Source: Clavelina lepadiformis
Taxonomy: Eukaryota; Chordata; Ascidiacea; Aplousobranchia; Clavelinidae
Reading direction: 5' to 3'
DNA: 64,000 nt
Assembly: GCF_947623445.1 (NCBI RefSeq)
Contig: NC_135245.1
Span: 1,371,501-1,435,500 of the forward strand
Shown piece by piece: positions 50,343-62,442 of the stretch. Within the stretch, counting starts at the first letter, position 1. Each line of letters starts with the position of its first letter. Position numbers and translations under genes: made by a program. The notes below the pieces were generated by a model. That model saw only the letters and a program-made list of their open reading frames with translations. It did not search any database and was not told the DNA's origin.

Positions 50343-50584
50343 CAGCTATTTTTCGTAGTGGGCCACAACGTACAAATGTAACGATGCTGGTCGGGCCAGA
50401 CAACAGTTAAAAGTGTTTGATTAAATATTTAAAACGTTTTAAAAGATATTTAGAAGATTTAAAAAAAGTTTACTATTTAAAAGAAATAATTTCCTACTTG
50501 ATGAAGTCTGTGCGGGAGGCGAACCACATAAGTAGGTACCGCGTGCCGCGTTCTGGCCAGCGGGTCGTATATTGGCCGCCTCTG
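50343..50584. mobile_element. hAT-like non-autonomous element, degenerate
   Basis: The left end CAGCTATTTTTCG with GTGGGCCACAACG pairs imperfectly with the right end, whose reverse complement reads CAGAGGCGGCCAATATACGA with CTGGCCAGAACG. Ends starting CAG and internal GGGCC blocks fit hAT-type MITEs. No target duplication is visible. Confidence 0.45.
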
Positions 50585-51464
50585 TTTTAGACCCTGTTGT
50601 CAAAACATTTTAGCCTTTCTTTCGATGTAATTGTAAACACGGCGCTGTACAAACGTGCTCGCAAAGACCCAAGAGCATTGTGATGTCATAGATCTTTTGT
50701 GTTTAAGATTAGAACAATGATAAAAATGTAGTATAATAGTGCTATCATTATTAAGTAGGAGAATGTTTCCAGACTAAAAGCAAAAGTTTAGAAGAAGATG
50801 TATTTTAAAAAATTTAGCTGTTTCATTTCACTTTCGGAACACAGAAGTAATTCCTTATAAAGAACGCAGCGATGTGCGTGACTTAGGTGGATTAAAATAA
50901 ATATTTACTGGAAACAGCTTCACTTCCTAAAAGCTTCTGTGCAAAAGATCACTTCATACACGATCTTGTGCAAATAAATTTTTCAAAAATGTTGCGTGAT
51001 GACCAAATCACTAATAAACACGTTTTTGCTAAATCTTACTCAGGAAATGCTTTTCGGTGCTATTTAAACGTGTGTAGCAGTAACTTCCCAGTAGCTATTC
51101 AATAATTTTGAAAACAGTTTTTCTATGTAAACGAATAACTATTAAACCTTTCCAATTAGGCTTACTGGAAACTTTTCTTAGTAGCAGACAATAGGATCAA
51201 TCCTGTTGTGTAGGCATAACATCTGGTTGGTTAGTTATTATTATTAGTTATTACTATTAGTTAGTTATTATTTGAAGAAATGCTAAATTAAACGTATTTA
51301 TCTCTTCAAAAAAGTATAAGTCTCAGAAACCAGCTTACGTGGCTATTGTTAAAGTAATTAACAGTTTATATCTGCTTGAGTTATCTATTATTGTTTGACA
51401 TTTGATGTTTTTATCTTATTGTTTGATAACATTTACTGTATAAGGGCGTTCTTTGTCTTCAGCG

Positions 51465-54400
51465 ATGAAGCTCCTCGCATTTGGAACTATTCTCATAGCT
51501 TCAACTGCTTTCATATGTAAGTTGCATAAAGTTCTTTATTCACATTTCATAGCAACCGATGTGTTCGTTGCTAGCAATACTATTTGTAAAAATAGTATTA
51601 TACGGTAAATACGCCACTAACGCATTAATATACTTTTCCGGGGTCGCGAGCCAAAGAGCTTGTTGGCACAGGAGTTATTTCCTAAACACCGGTTCTCGTC
51701 TTGGAAAACTCTGTTATGTGTAAGGAAAACGTGTCATGGATGGTTTTATTTTTTGTACATGTATTTTGCGACCTAACAACTGGTTAAACAATAAATTTGT
51801 TTGAATTTATCGATTTCCATATAACAAATGGCCTATACTTTTTGAAGATTTCCTTAAATTTTAATGTCGATCGTCAAATTCTTGTTCAAAAGGAATTTGC
51901 TACTGCCAGTAAATTAGCAGAAGTGTAGGCCTTACAAAATTTATCAAAGTAATCTTGAAGTCGATAGAAAAAGCATCTTTTTCAGCACTCCTGTGAAACT
52001 GAGCATGTTGACGTGGGAGTATACTGTAGTTGTCACATGGACTATCTGGGTCTATATGAGGCTGTCTTAATAGTTCATACTGATTAACCACTTAAAGATG
52101 TCGATGAAACTTTTTCCCACAATGTGTAATATTAATTTACAAGTAAAATTTGGAATTTTCAGCCTCGGTCTTGCTCACCAAGCGCAGTTAGGCTACATTT
52201 AGTCGACAGTTAGGCTGCAATTAGGCTACATTTAGGCCTATGTTTGTGTGTTGTAAAACCAAAGACATGGCAGTAATATTATTGACGGCCCTCTTTGTCG
52301 CAGGTGACGCGTTACGTTGTTTCCAATGCGAAATAGGCTTCAGGCAACTGTCAATTTTTGATACGTGCATCGGACAAAATGCCACGTCCTGCCCGGACGA
52401 AGCCAGCTTATGCTTTACAAATACCTCAGCGTTGCGTAAGTTTGTCTGCTAATGCAGCCTCAACCGGTAGCCTAAATGTCATAAGACTGTACGTCACAAC
52501 TGAAATGTAGTGCGCCGGTGACGTAAGACTGATCCGTTTTTAGTTGCAAGGTCCAAGTCAAGTTTTTGTTTTATCGTAAACAGCTGATTCTTTTGTGGAA
52601 GCTCGAGGCTGTCACAGCGGCGATGCGTCCCAAGTATGTGCAAACGATGGCGTTGGACTTGTTTGCAACTCTTTCTGCGCTACAGGTAACACAGGGTTGT
52701 ACGAGTTTTGTTAAATGTTTTCCATAAATACTTTTCAAACTAATCACAAACGTGTTAAAATAACAGATGGTTGTAACTCTCCCTTGTTGGCGGAGTCACA
52801 GCTTCCGCCAGCAATACCATCTGCGCCGCTGCTGCCATTATTGCCACCACAAGGTTTTGTGCCGCTGATACCACCGCGACTCATACCACCACCACCAGGG
52901 ACAGGAGAAATCCAACTCCCAACTGGAACCGATATCATTTCTCTTCCAACTCCGCCAGGAGTGTTACCCCCGCCAAGAATATCACCTACCCCGGGACTTG
53001 AACCCGAAAGTAATATTTGTAACGTGTTCGTGTTTGCATTGTAGATAAAGTGCTTATACTTTTGACAACGTTTTGTGAGTTTGATTGAGAACTCATAGGT
53101 CAAACACTTTGTCTCCTTTCAAGGCATCAAAGCAGCGGCTTTCAAATATCCAGCTGTAAATTTTGTAATCAACCATCGGGTTGTTTTTTGTTCCGTGTGT
53201 GACTCTCCACTTATCTAGGCTGCATTTGCTTAGTGCTTAATCCAGCGAGCATACAAACAAACAACGATGTTGATATATTGATAACAGATGTCGGCGAACT
53301 GAGCTGTTTCCAATGCTCTATTGTGAATGTTGATACTTTGCCGTTTTCTCTTGATGAATGTGCAGGGGCTTCCCCGCGTCCTTGCCCTGCATCAGCCGAC
53401 AACTACTGCGTCATATTCAATTCAACTGAACGTAAGAATAAGTAGAATTATAGCTTTGAAGTATGACGCACAAATTTTACTCAAATCTAACTAGTTGTTT
53501 ATTAACAGCCGGTATTCATTCGGTGGTACGGGCTTGTGAAGCGAATATTTCCATTACGTCATGTTCGATGGTAGGCGAAGTAACAATATGCGCCGAATAC
53601 TGCTCTACAGGTAACAAACAAAAAACACGTAACATTTCATATATTCAGAATATAGTAAAATAAAAAATCAGGATAGCAAGCAATCTAGGGTAATTTTAGT
53701 TTTTATTTCAGTAAATTAACTTTTAGTTCTATTGTAGAGAAATTGAAAATTAAATTTAACCCTACAGTGCTATCCTGCCTTTTTATTATACTATACATTG
53801 ATTATTATAGTGAGTCAGCTTCATATATCGAGATAGATTGTTGACTGCGATATAACTAACAAATATAATATAACTAACAATAGCAATATAACTAACCTAA
53901 GCAAACATATGATAACAACAGATGGTTGCAACGGTCTCGAAGGCATACAGAATACAACAACCGCCCCTATCATAGGGACGCAACCGCCGTCAGGGACAGG
54001 AGGGATAGAGCGTTCAGCCGGAACCGACAAAATCCCTACTCAAAATCCAACGGGACTTGGACCCGAAAGTAATTTTTACAACGAGTCTGCGGGTGTTTGC
54101 ATTTAGAATGCTCCACATGGTTATTTGATAGTGTTTGCTTAGCGCATGGCAACATTATAGGTTTGTGCAAAGAGTTACTGCTGTCAAAAGCTGATAGGCC
54201 TACTTAGGTGTACAGTATTCCGCTTTAAATTTAGTAACTAATTTTCGTGTTGTGTTTGTGACATTTTTTAACTCTACACTTACAGACATCACTTATGCTT
54301 AATCCAGTTAAACTCTAAAAACTAGCAAACAAACAGCGTTTGTGACGTTGACAATAGGTAGCAGCGAACTGAGCTGTTTCCAATGCTCGGTTGTGAATAT

Positions 54401-54928
54401 CGATGCTTTGCCGTTTCCTCTTGATGAGTGTACAGGGGCTTCCCCACTTCCTTGCCCTGTTTCAGCGGACAACTACTGCGTCATAATCACTTCAACTGAA
54501 CGTAAGAATAAATTATAATAGCTTTGAACTTTGGTAAAAATTCGCTTAACTTTCATTCCAAACATTGTTTTAAGCCGGTGTTCATTCGGTGACCCGAACT
54601 TGTCGAGAAAACATAATCACGCCGTCATGTTCGACCTTAGGCCAAGTAATGACATGTATCGAACATTGCTCTGCAGGTAGGAGAAAATAATCTTGCAATA
54701 ACTTACTGTCCACCTATCATGCATCATGCTTAAAAAATGCAGAATAACCAAACAAGCAAAATTATCGCAATAACAGATGGTTGCAACAGTCTCGAAGGCA
54801 TAATACAGGAAGCTACAATCGCTTCTGACACAGGAACCCAAGGAGGTGGCGGTGGCGCCGCCAGGCAAGTGCGAGTCAGCCACTTTGCTATGGTCAATGT
54901 TGTTATAGTTCTTCTTTGCATGCTGTGA
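51465..54928 (+). CDS. Three-domain LU protein (paralogue C), GPI-type, ten exons
   Basis: Exons are 51465-51516, 52304-52435, 52584-52685, 52767-53009, 53288-53431, 53509-53610, 53922-54068, 54358-54501, 54575-54676 and 54777-54928. All introns are phase 1, giving about 439 residues. Signal peptide MKLLAFGTILIASTAFI. LU1 (LRCFQC to CNSFCATDGCN) is followed by a proline-rich linker. LU2 (LSCFQC to YCSTDGCN) is followed by a second linker of about 50 residues resembling the first. LU3 (LSCFQC to HCSADGCN) is followed by a short Gly/Ala spacer and a hydrophobic GPI-type end (FAMVNVVIVLLCML). LU2 and LU3 exons have identical lengths (144 and 102), so the third domain arose by duplication of a linker-plus-LU exon block. 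Confidence 0.87.
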
Positions 54929-55891
54929 GGACATCCAGCGGTAATGAAACAATGAATGAATCATGTTTCTATGACGAAGTCATTGGTCTTGGAAAGGAAC
55001 TAACACGCACAAAACATAATGCTGCAATTTATCGAAATGTATCAAAGTTATCATCATTGTTATTAATCTTATTGCTGTATTTTCATTGTCTTGTAAATTT
55101 TGTCATAACAATGAAGCGCTCACGTGTTGATATTTAAAAACGAGCAACATAACAATAAGAAAATTTAAATTACCAAAAAATATCTAGAACCATCTTATGA
55201 AACACGACTTAGCAGACAATGAAGCAAAACAATCTCTGGTACAAAAAAACATGTGATAAAGAATAAAAGAGAAGAAACGAAAAAGTGTTTTCTGTCTTTG
55301 AAAGCAGACTACCGCGTCGTGTCAGTTAAAACCTTTATATAAAGTGAATGTTTTAAAAGTAATTATGATGCAATGACCGCTTTTACACTAAATCGCTTTT
55401 TTATGCGAGTTGGGAATTAAGACAATCATCGTTTCATCTTTAATTTTTTGTCTCTACCGCCGTGGGGACTTAAACTTAAACTCATAAAATTTTGAAACAA
55501 ATTAATTAATTATCAGTTGTGTTTTTGCACGTGCAAGTTGCTTATCTTAGAAAACTGAAAAAAATTCAAAGATTTACTTCAAAAATTCTGCTATTTTGCA
55601 AATCTAAATTTTTGAGTTGTAAACATAGAACCACATATATGCTGTAAAACACAGGTTTATAAGATATCTATGGTTGTAACGCTGCCATGCGGTTGTAAAG
55701 TGCATTCACAAATTAAATTTATATTTACTTTAATTAGGAATTTTGAACACAATATTCTTATGGCTATGTACATCCAAATATTAGCAAGTGCAATAAACAG
55801 AAAACATTCAAAGGTATGAAAAGGAGATGATTTCTAATCTCATAAATAATTGCGGTTACGATCGGGGTTAATGTGGTGAGTAAATACGTCA
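54929..55891. other. Convergent intergenic stretch between plus- and minus-strand LU genes
   Basis: About 55350-55560 resembles the 3' flank of paralogue B (about 45350-45560). The rest is AT-rich with no gene seen. Confidence 0.45.
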
Positions 55892-57024
55892 TTAGTTGCA
55901 AAAAATTATGAGAGAAAGTAACGAAAACGCTGAAAAGAGGAGAATGCTAGACTTGTGTATATTTGCGGATCCTTTGCCATCTGTTATGTTGCATTCATCT
56001 GTGACGTAAAATAATGATTTTGAGGAAATAAACATTTTAACAAGAAATAAAGCAGAATAAAAATAACTTATATACAAACAAGTGACGTAAATTTATTGGT
56101 CCCGTAACAACGTTTATAGCTTAAGAACGACGCAAACATATTGGATTTGTTTACCTGTTGTACAAGTCTGGGTACATGAAGCTGCGATGCTTTGACCCTG
56201 TGGTATTATTGGGCAGATATTTTGTCCTGGTGAAGCCCTGCATCCACGAATAATAGTTGTTCCTTGGTAACCGGTAGTTGCTGGATTATAAAACAGAAGG
56301 ATAAAAGATTTCAGCCCTTCGAATATCTTTTAAAACCACAGCAATTTCACCTGAATAAGCTGCGCTCACAAAGCAGTAGTCCTGGCCATTCGGACAATCT
56401 TCAATTTTGTCTTCAGTGCAAGAACTTGTAATAGAATCTGCGTTGATGATTCCGCACTGATAACACCTCAGTGAACTACCTAATCAGTAGGGACAAAAAG
56501 GTTTCGTTTTGTAACAAATAACAAGCTGACTACGTCAAGTCAATATATATTTTAACTACAGTGTTACAAAAACTTAAAGTGAATACCTAGCGCAAAGACA
56601 GTGAATACCTCACTTTTCGATGGATAGGCGATTATAGTTACACTCGATGCTTATTTTCAGCATAGAATTATGGCAGTGCATGTAGGCCTACCAGTGAAGC
56701 ATTACCGGTACCGGACTAGGCTAACGACAACGACAAAGACTGACTGCAGAAAATTGTAAGCTATAGTAGGCTATAGCTTAGCACCTAACATTCACAAGCA
56801 AATGCTTCAACTGGAATGCAGGCGACGATCGTTACGTGTTTTAGTACAGCTAAGACCACTTATTGACAGCTTTAAGGTTTAGGACTTTAGGTCAACTTGT
56901 TTTTGGACTCGCCCCTCACTTGAGTAAATATCGTTATGAAACTCGATCAAAATACAACGGTTATATACTTACACAAAGGTAGCAGGAGGGTAACAAGGAT
57001 GGTGGCAAAATGAAAGGTCTTCAT
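55892..57024 (-). CDS. Single-domain LU protein, minus-strand triplet member 1
   Basis: Exons are 57024-56973 (signal peptide MKTFHFATILVTLLLPL), 56479-56351, 56280-56155 and 55998-55892; phase-1 introns, about 137 residues. First half LRCYQC to DYC, second half RGC to CTQTCTTDECN, ten cysteines. The tail after DECN is a short polar spacer and a hydrophobic GPI-type end (SILLFSAFSLLSLIIFCN). Exon sizes (52, 129, 126 and 107) are shared with the next gene. No member of this triplet has linkers or multiple domains. Confidence 0.87.
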
Positions 57025-59281
57025 GATCAGTGAGCAAAACCAAACGGTCGATGTTCTTAAAATGATTTGCGACTTATAAAATCTAGATACAAAAAGAAAG
57101 AATACAATATTAATATTTCTTCAGGGAATGATTCTCACCTTGAACTAACTTGGCTCGTCAATCTATTTCTTATAGTGATCGCCTCCGCGTATAACTATAC
57201 TGTTGTTGTCGTATAGAAGTCATTGCGTTTATATAGAATTCGTTTCAAAAAAATCCAAAAAACAAGTTTAATAGCTTCCCTATTTTGAGTTATGTTATAG
57301 CCTTACTTAACGACATAACCTGTTATAGTGGTTTATACGTTTCAATTAGTCATAACCAGGCTTCGTTTAGTCATCATCTGTTTGTCATCGGCAAACGTTT
57401 ATTTCAATAGATTTCATTCAAACAATATTTATGGTATAATTTTTCAAACTAAAGTGGTAAACTCGCTGCTTCCCACTGTACAGATAGTTTCCATAAAATT
57501 AAACGAATTGGATTTTACGGAAACTTCTGTGACGTCATATATAAGCCAAACGAGGAAAGTTACAAGGGAGAAATGAGTTGTCGATTTAGCGCACGTTTAA
57601 AAAATCACGATCAAATACTGTTCTGACAAACAACATAAATGTCCAATTTTTAGCTTGGGCGGATTCCGATTTTCACTGAAGTGTAAGTGTATAATGAGTT
57701 GTAACTCGTTGGAAGGTTTAATATAAACTGGTTTGCGAACTCAATTCAACCCACTGACGATTCAGCTCAGGACCAGTAAACCCAGGATGATTCAACCCAC
57801 AGATGTTGGCTGGGTCGTTCTGGGTTGAACTGTCCGTGGGTTGAATCGAAGCCCAGCGTCGAATCAAGTAACTTGTTAAGACGGAATTATGAGCTTCTGT
57901 AAAAAATCCTTGTCTTGGTTCTTCTTATTTTTCTGCCACTGTTTAATATTGCACAAGCTTGTGATAGAAATATTGTTGTGGAATAGTAAATCTGCGAGCC
58001 CTTCTCACCGATTAATAAGTCGTGAAAGATGATAAATTGAGCCGGTATGATTACCTAAACGGCTTCATATTCTTACCACATATATCTTTCGTTTTTCGAG
58101 GCCAAACGAGGCCTATACTAAGCTGAGCATGAAGCAAATATAATTCAATCCCGGCGTTCTAAGGTCGATTTTTAACTGTGTCTTTGCATACCTGCTTTTA
58201 CGAGTACAGTGGTAAAAACTAATTAATTAAATTGATACTAAATCCACCCGATAAGTTTGCAATGACCCGGAATGTTGAGAAAAACAGGCACTCAGCAGAT
58301 ACAGCGAACGAGTTAAAAAAAGACATATTTAATTTTTTTATTCGTAAACACAATTGTACTGCGGTAGCCTTTTTGTTGTCTCCAGGCAAAGGAAGGCGAG
58401 CGGGTAAAGTGCGGCCTTCAAGCCACGTGCGGTTCTTTTGAGAGCTTTGTGCGACAGTTTGGCAATTTCATCATTTGCTTGCTACAAGAAAATCATCAAG
58501 CACAGTGCTGGAAAAGGCGTTTAGGTTAACAGAAAAATACCTAAAAATTTAAGTTATTATTTTGCTACCATTAGTTATTACTGGTATATTTGAAGTTGGA
58601 GATTATCGAAAAGGTTGATTTTAAAGTTATAACTAAAGATTTATGCTACTGTTTACTATAATTTTGAGTGTAATGGCTGGCCAGAGTAGTTTTAAGAATA
58701 AGCTTCATTTTTTGAGAAATATCTTAACCAACACCATACAAACCAACTCCAACCATAATTGAATATTGTTTGGTATATTACGTGTTGGTTATAGCTGAAA
58801 AATCCATTTTTTAATAACTTTTTGTTTGGGTTAACACTTTCAACTGACAAAGCTGCCTGTGCTTGTAGTTTGTCTTATTTATTTTTCCACCTGATGCTTG
58901 AAATTTGCTTTTATGACAGCGTGAACCACCCAGTAACTCAGGATAGATGGAGCTATAGAACAGCAGCAGATGTACCAGCAAATGTTTATGACTCAATTTT
59001 TTTTCTAAACATAAATTTGTGGGTCACGTATCATCGCAAGCTTTGATTGGGATTGGCCTAAAACTAACAATATTCATAAACTAAAATGCTGTCATGAATG
59101 TGTTTGCAAAAATTTATTAAAGTGACAACTATATAGGCCCTACATGACTGGGATTATATAATATACGTTAAGTGAAGACCATTCCGAATTAGGAAAAAGC
59201 ATAGAGCTTAGATTATGATGTTATCAAAATGTTTCAGAAATCATTAATTCATTTTATGAAGTCTATTTCATTAACACGCCG
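57025..59281. other. 2.26 kb intergenic stretch with a small inverted repeat
   Basis: A perfect 12-bp inverted repeat lies at 57789-57800 and 57836-57847 (GATTCAACCCAC / GTGGGTTGAATC), within further CAACCCA/TGGGTT copies. No gene is recognised; open frames at 57328-57576, 58232-58441 and 58811-59046 lack support. Confidence 0.5.
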
Positions 59282-60094
59282 TTAGTTGCAAATAATCATC
59301 ACAGAAAGCAGAGTAAACGACAGGAAAAGGAGGATGTTAGCTTGATGCATAGCTATAGAACCATTTCCATCCGTTTTGTTGCATTCGTCTGTAATTCAAT
59401 GCATTGATTTCAGAGTATAATACAATAGAGTACATTTCAAAAACACTTAAAACTACAAACGGTTAATTGATACACCGAACAATTTTACCTGTTGTACAGG
59501 TCTGGGTGCATAAGGTTGCGATGCTTTCACCCTGTGGTATTATTGGGCAGATATTTTGTCCTCGCGTGGCCCTACATCCACGAGAAATAGTTGTTCCTTG
59601 GTAACCGGTAGTTGCTGAAACATTGAAAAAAAGATGAAAACTTAAACGCTTTTAGATTTGTTATAGAAGGGTAATAAACAAAATATCTCATGAAAACATT
59701 TGCCAACTAAAGTATAATACAGCGAGACAACTTACCTAAATAAGCTGCGCTCACAAAGCAGTAGTTTAGGCCGTCTGAACATTGCGCGATTTCGCTTTCG
59801 CTACAAGCTATGCTAATGTTTTGGGCATTGAGGATTGTGCAACTATAACACCTCAATGAGCTACCTATATACGCCAGGATATTAGTAATCAAGATAAATG
59901 TTTATTTATACAAGACCAAAGCTACCAGTAATGCAATCTAATTGCTTCATTTTTTTAAGCATGTTTGTAAATAGCTGATAACGATACAGTTTACAACGAC
60001 AGAAATTAAACAAGTGCAAGAATATACTAATCGTATACTTACACAAAGGCATAAAAAGTGTGAAAAGTGTGATGGCAATTTGAAAGGTTTTCAT
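59282..60094 (-). CDS. Single-domain LU protein, minus-strand triplet member 2
   Basis: Exons are 60094-60043 (signal peptide MKTFQIAITLFTLFMPL), 59864-59736, 59614-59489 and 59388-59282; phase-1 introns, about 137 residues. First half LRCYSC to NYC, second half RGC to CTQTCTTDECN. The hydrophobic end ILLFLSFTLLSVMIICN follows a short polar spacer, as in GPI signals. The second-half exon is nearly identical to those of the other two triplet members (for example TTGYQGTTI and GQNICPIIPQG), while the first half is much more diverged. Confidence 0.87.
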
Positions 60095-61580
60095 GATTAC
60101 ACTAAAAATACCGCGTTAGTCAACTTTTATAAGATTTAGGTTTCTAAAACTATAATAAAAATAAAATATTTTACTCATTCATACGTGATATTATACCTGC
60201 ACAAACAAACTGCTCTATAGTAGATACATCAGTTTCATATAGAACAAAGCCAAAGTTCATAGAACTTGAATTTAAAGTATGTAAAAATCTCTTGATCCAT
60301 GTCTGTACTTTTTATTTTTCAAGAAACTATTTCTTTTTATAAAAACGTGACATGTTGGGATTTTTGCGAAACTTGTCATCTTTTGAAAATCTCACTTGAA
60401 ACTTGGACTAAACAGCAGAGAAAAAATTAGCCCAGAAACGAAATCATCCGTTCCAACTACATTGACTTAACAATTCTCTCGCTTTAATATACGAAGATAT
60501 AGGTTAAAGTACAAGTCCGACATAATGATGTTGCCAGTAATAAATTGTTGAACGACATAATAAATTGTTCTACATAGATGAAGTTTATAACTTCTGATGG
60601 AAATTTGTTTTGTTAACCATTAGACAATTATTGTTTACAAATCCTGTTGAACCCTGTAAGGCAATTTCTATTCAGTACTGTGCTGAGCTCTATTCAGTAC
60701 CCATAGATTTGATCATGAACTGTAAGTCCCTTTGCGTAAATTGTTCTCAAACCAAACTGCTTTACTTTCTACCTTTCCGCTTTCATAAAAATATTACTAA
60801 ACGCTGCAGATCCGATCAGGCATTGTTCCGTTTTGCGCATTCCTTTGACCTGACTGCAACCAAGATGTTGTCTTCAAGGCTGCTGCTGATGTTCTTCGAA
60901 GTGTACGAATGGGGCGTTATTCTTAAACATAACTTGCGTGGGCAGCTTCCCACCACACTTGCTTGATCAAGTGTTAAATTGCCTATGATTAACCAAGCGA
61001 AAGGTATTTTGCAACGTTTAACGAAACCTTGTGCCGATGGTTTTTAAAACAGAGAGTTAGTTTTATTATCGTTGCCAAACACCTGTGCGTCATCGCTAAA
61101 ATGGTTCGGTTTTTGATTTGTGGTAGCAAACGTTAGTTTACGACTTGTATCGACAATTAAGCAGTAACAGGAACAAAACAATCTTAAAAACTGGAAATAT
61201 AATTTTTATTATGATCGAGTTAATGCAAATCTAAACTTTTTACAAATATCATACGGTTGCAACTAATCCATAAAACTTAAAACTAACAAAGTTTATAAAT
61301 TGCCTATGCTCTTATAAAAATGCAGGCGAATATATTTTAAAAATAAAAATACGTGTACAGTATATACACAGTATAACTATAGAATTGTATAACGCACATT
61401 ATTTATTAGCCATTGTTGTTACAAAACTAGCTTGGTGCGAACGTTTTTGTCTTTTCACAACAATAAGGCTGAATTAACTCTCAAATGACAAGTAAACAAA
61501 ATTTAATCATTCAACAATAAAAAGCCAAAAGAAATTATTCCTAATCTCAAAAACCATTTTAGCTAAAAATGCCAGTTCAT
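60095..61580. other. 1.5 kb intergenic stretch
   Basis: A plus-strand open frame at 60610-60966 contains several cysteines but has no clear LU pattern or splice context. Nothing else seen. Confidence 0.4.
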
Positions 61581-62442
61581 TTACAGATCGTTTCGAAGAA
61601 CAATCAAAGAAAATAGCGAAAACGCCGAAAAGAAAAGAATGTTAGACTTGTGCACGTTTGCAGATCCTTTGCCGTCCGTTTTATTGCATTCGTCTATAAT
61701 TCAATGAATAGATTTTAGAGTTATGTTAAATTTAAAAAACAAATATCTATAAAACATTTCACTTAAATATATTGGGCCCGAAACAATCTGTTATTTTTTA
61801 ACTTTTAAGTATAAACGATTTACATATAGATGTACCAAAGTCTAACGATTTTACCTGTGGTACAGGTCTGGGTGCATGAGGTTGCGATGCTTTGACCCTG
61901 TGGTATTATAGGGCAGATATTTTGTCCTCGCGTGGCGCTACATCCACGAGAAATAGTTGTTCCTTGGTAACCGGTAGTTGCTGAAGCATTGAAAAAAAGA
62001 TGAAAACTTGAGCGTTTTTAGATTTGATTTAATTGAAGAACAAACAAGACATCAGATCAAAACTTATCTAAACTAATGTGAAGTAATACAACGAAGCAAT
62101 TTACCTGAATAAGATGCCCTCACGAAGCAAAAGTTCTGGCCGTCTGGGCATTGCGTGATGTCACCGTCACTGCAAGTGACGTTGATTTATTGGGCCGAGA
62201 GGGTTGTGCATTTATAACACCTCAAAGAGTTACCTACACCGAAATAAGGTGAGTTATATACATTATTTTTTCGTTTTGCAATTAGAAAAATAACATTATC
62301 TAATGGTAAGTGAATATTTGCTTTATGAAAAGTTGAAGTAAATTAACAACCACAGTCATAAACTTTCAGCAAATATAAGTAAATACTTACATAAAGGCAA
62401 CAAAATTGTGCAAATTGCGATGACAATACAAAACGTCTTCAT
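61581..62442 (-). pseudogene. LU triplet member 3, premature stop in the first-half exon
   Basis: Exons are 62442-62391 (signal peptide MKTFCIVIAICTILLPL), 62233-62105, 61980-61855 and 61693-61581, with all splice sites and phases kept. In the exon encoding the first LU half (LRCYKC to NFC) the codon after SAQ is TAA. Member 2 has Asn at that place; the cysteine spacing is unchanged, so this is a single substitution. The second half (GCSATRGQN to CTQTCTTDECN) and the hydrophobic end (ILFFSAFSLFSLIVL, then RNDL) are intact. Either a young pseudogene, a null allele or a sequencing error; the rest of the gene shows no decay. Confidence 0.8.

Larger units (their letters stand above)
49060..51464. 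other. 2.4 kb intergenic stretch with microsatellites and a MITE-like element
   Basis: Contains a (CTGT)n run at 49713-49739, CATGAA repeats at 50099-50124, a 19-base G run at 50324-50342 and a hAT-like element next to it. From about 50900 it is the duplicated 5' flank of LU paralogue C. The open frames around 49536-50093 lack support. Confidence 0.5.

Noticed and set aside
60610-60966. Cys-containing 118-codon frame that might be an LU remnant
   Set aside because: Only four or five cysteines, none with the CxxC start or the final CN motif, and no convincing exon borders.
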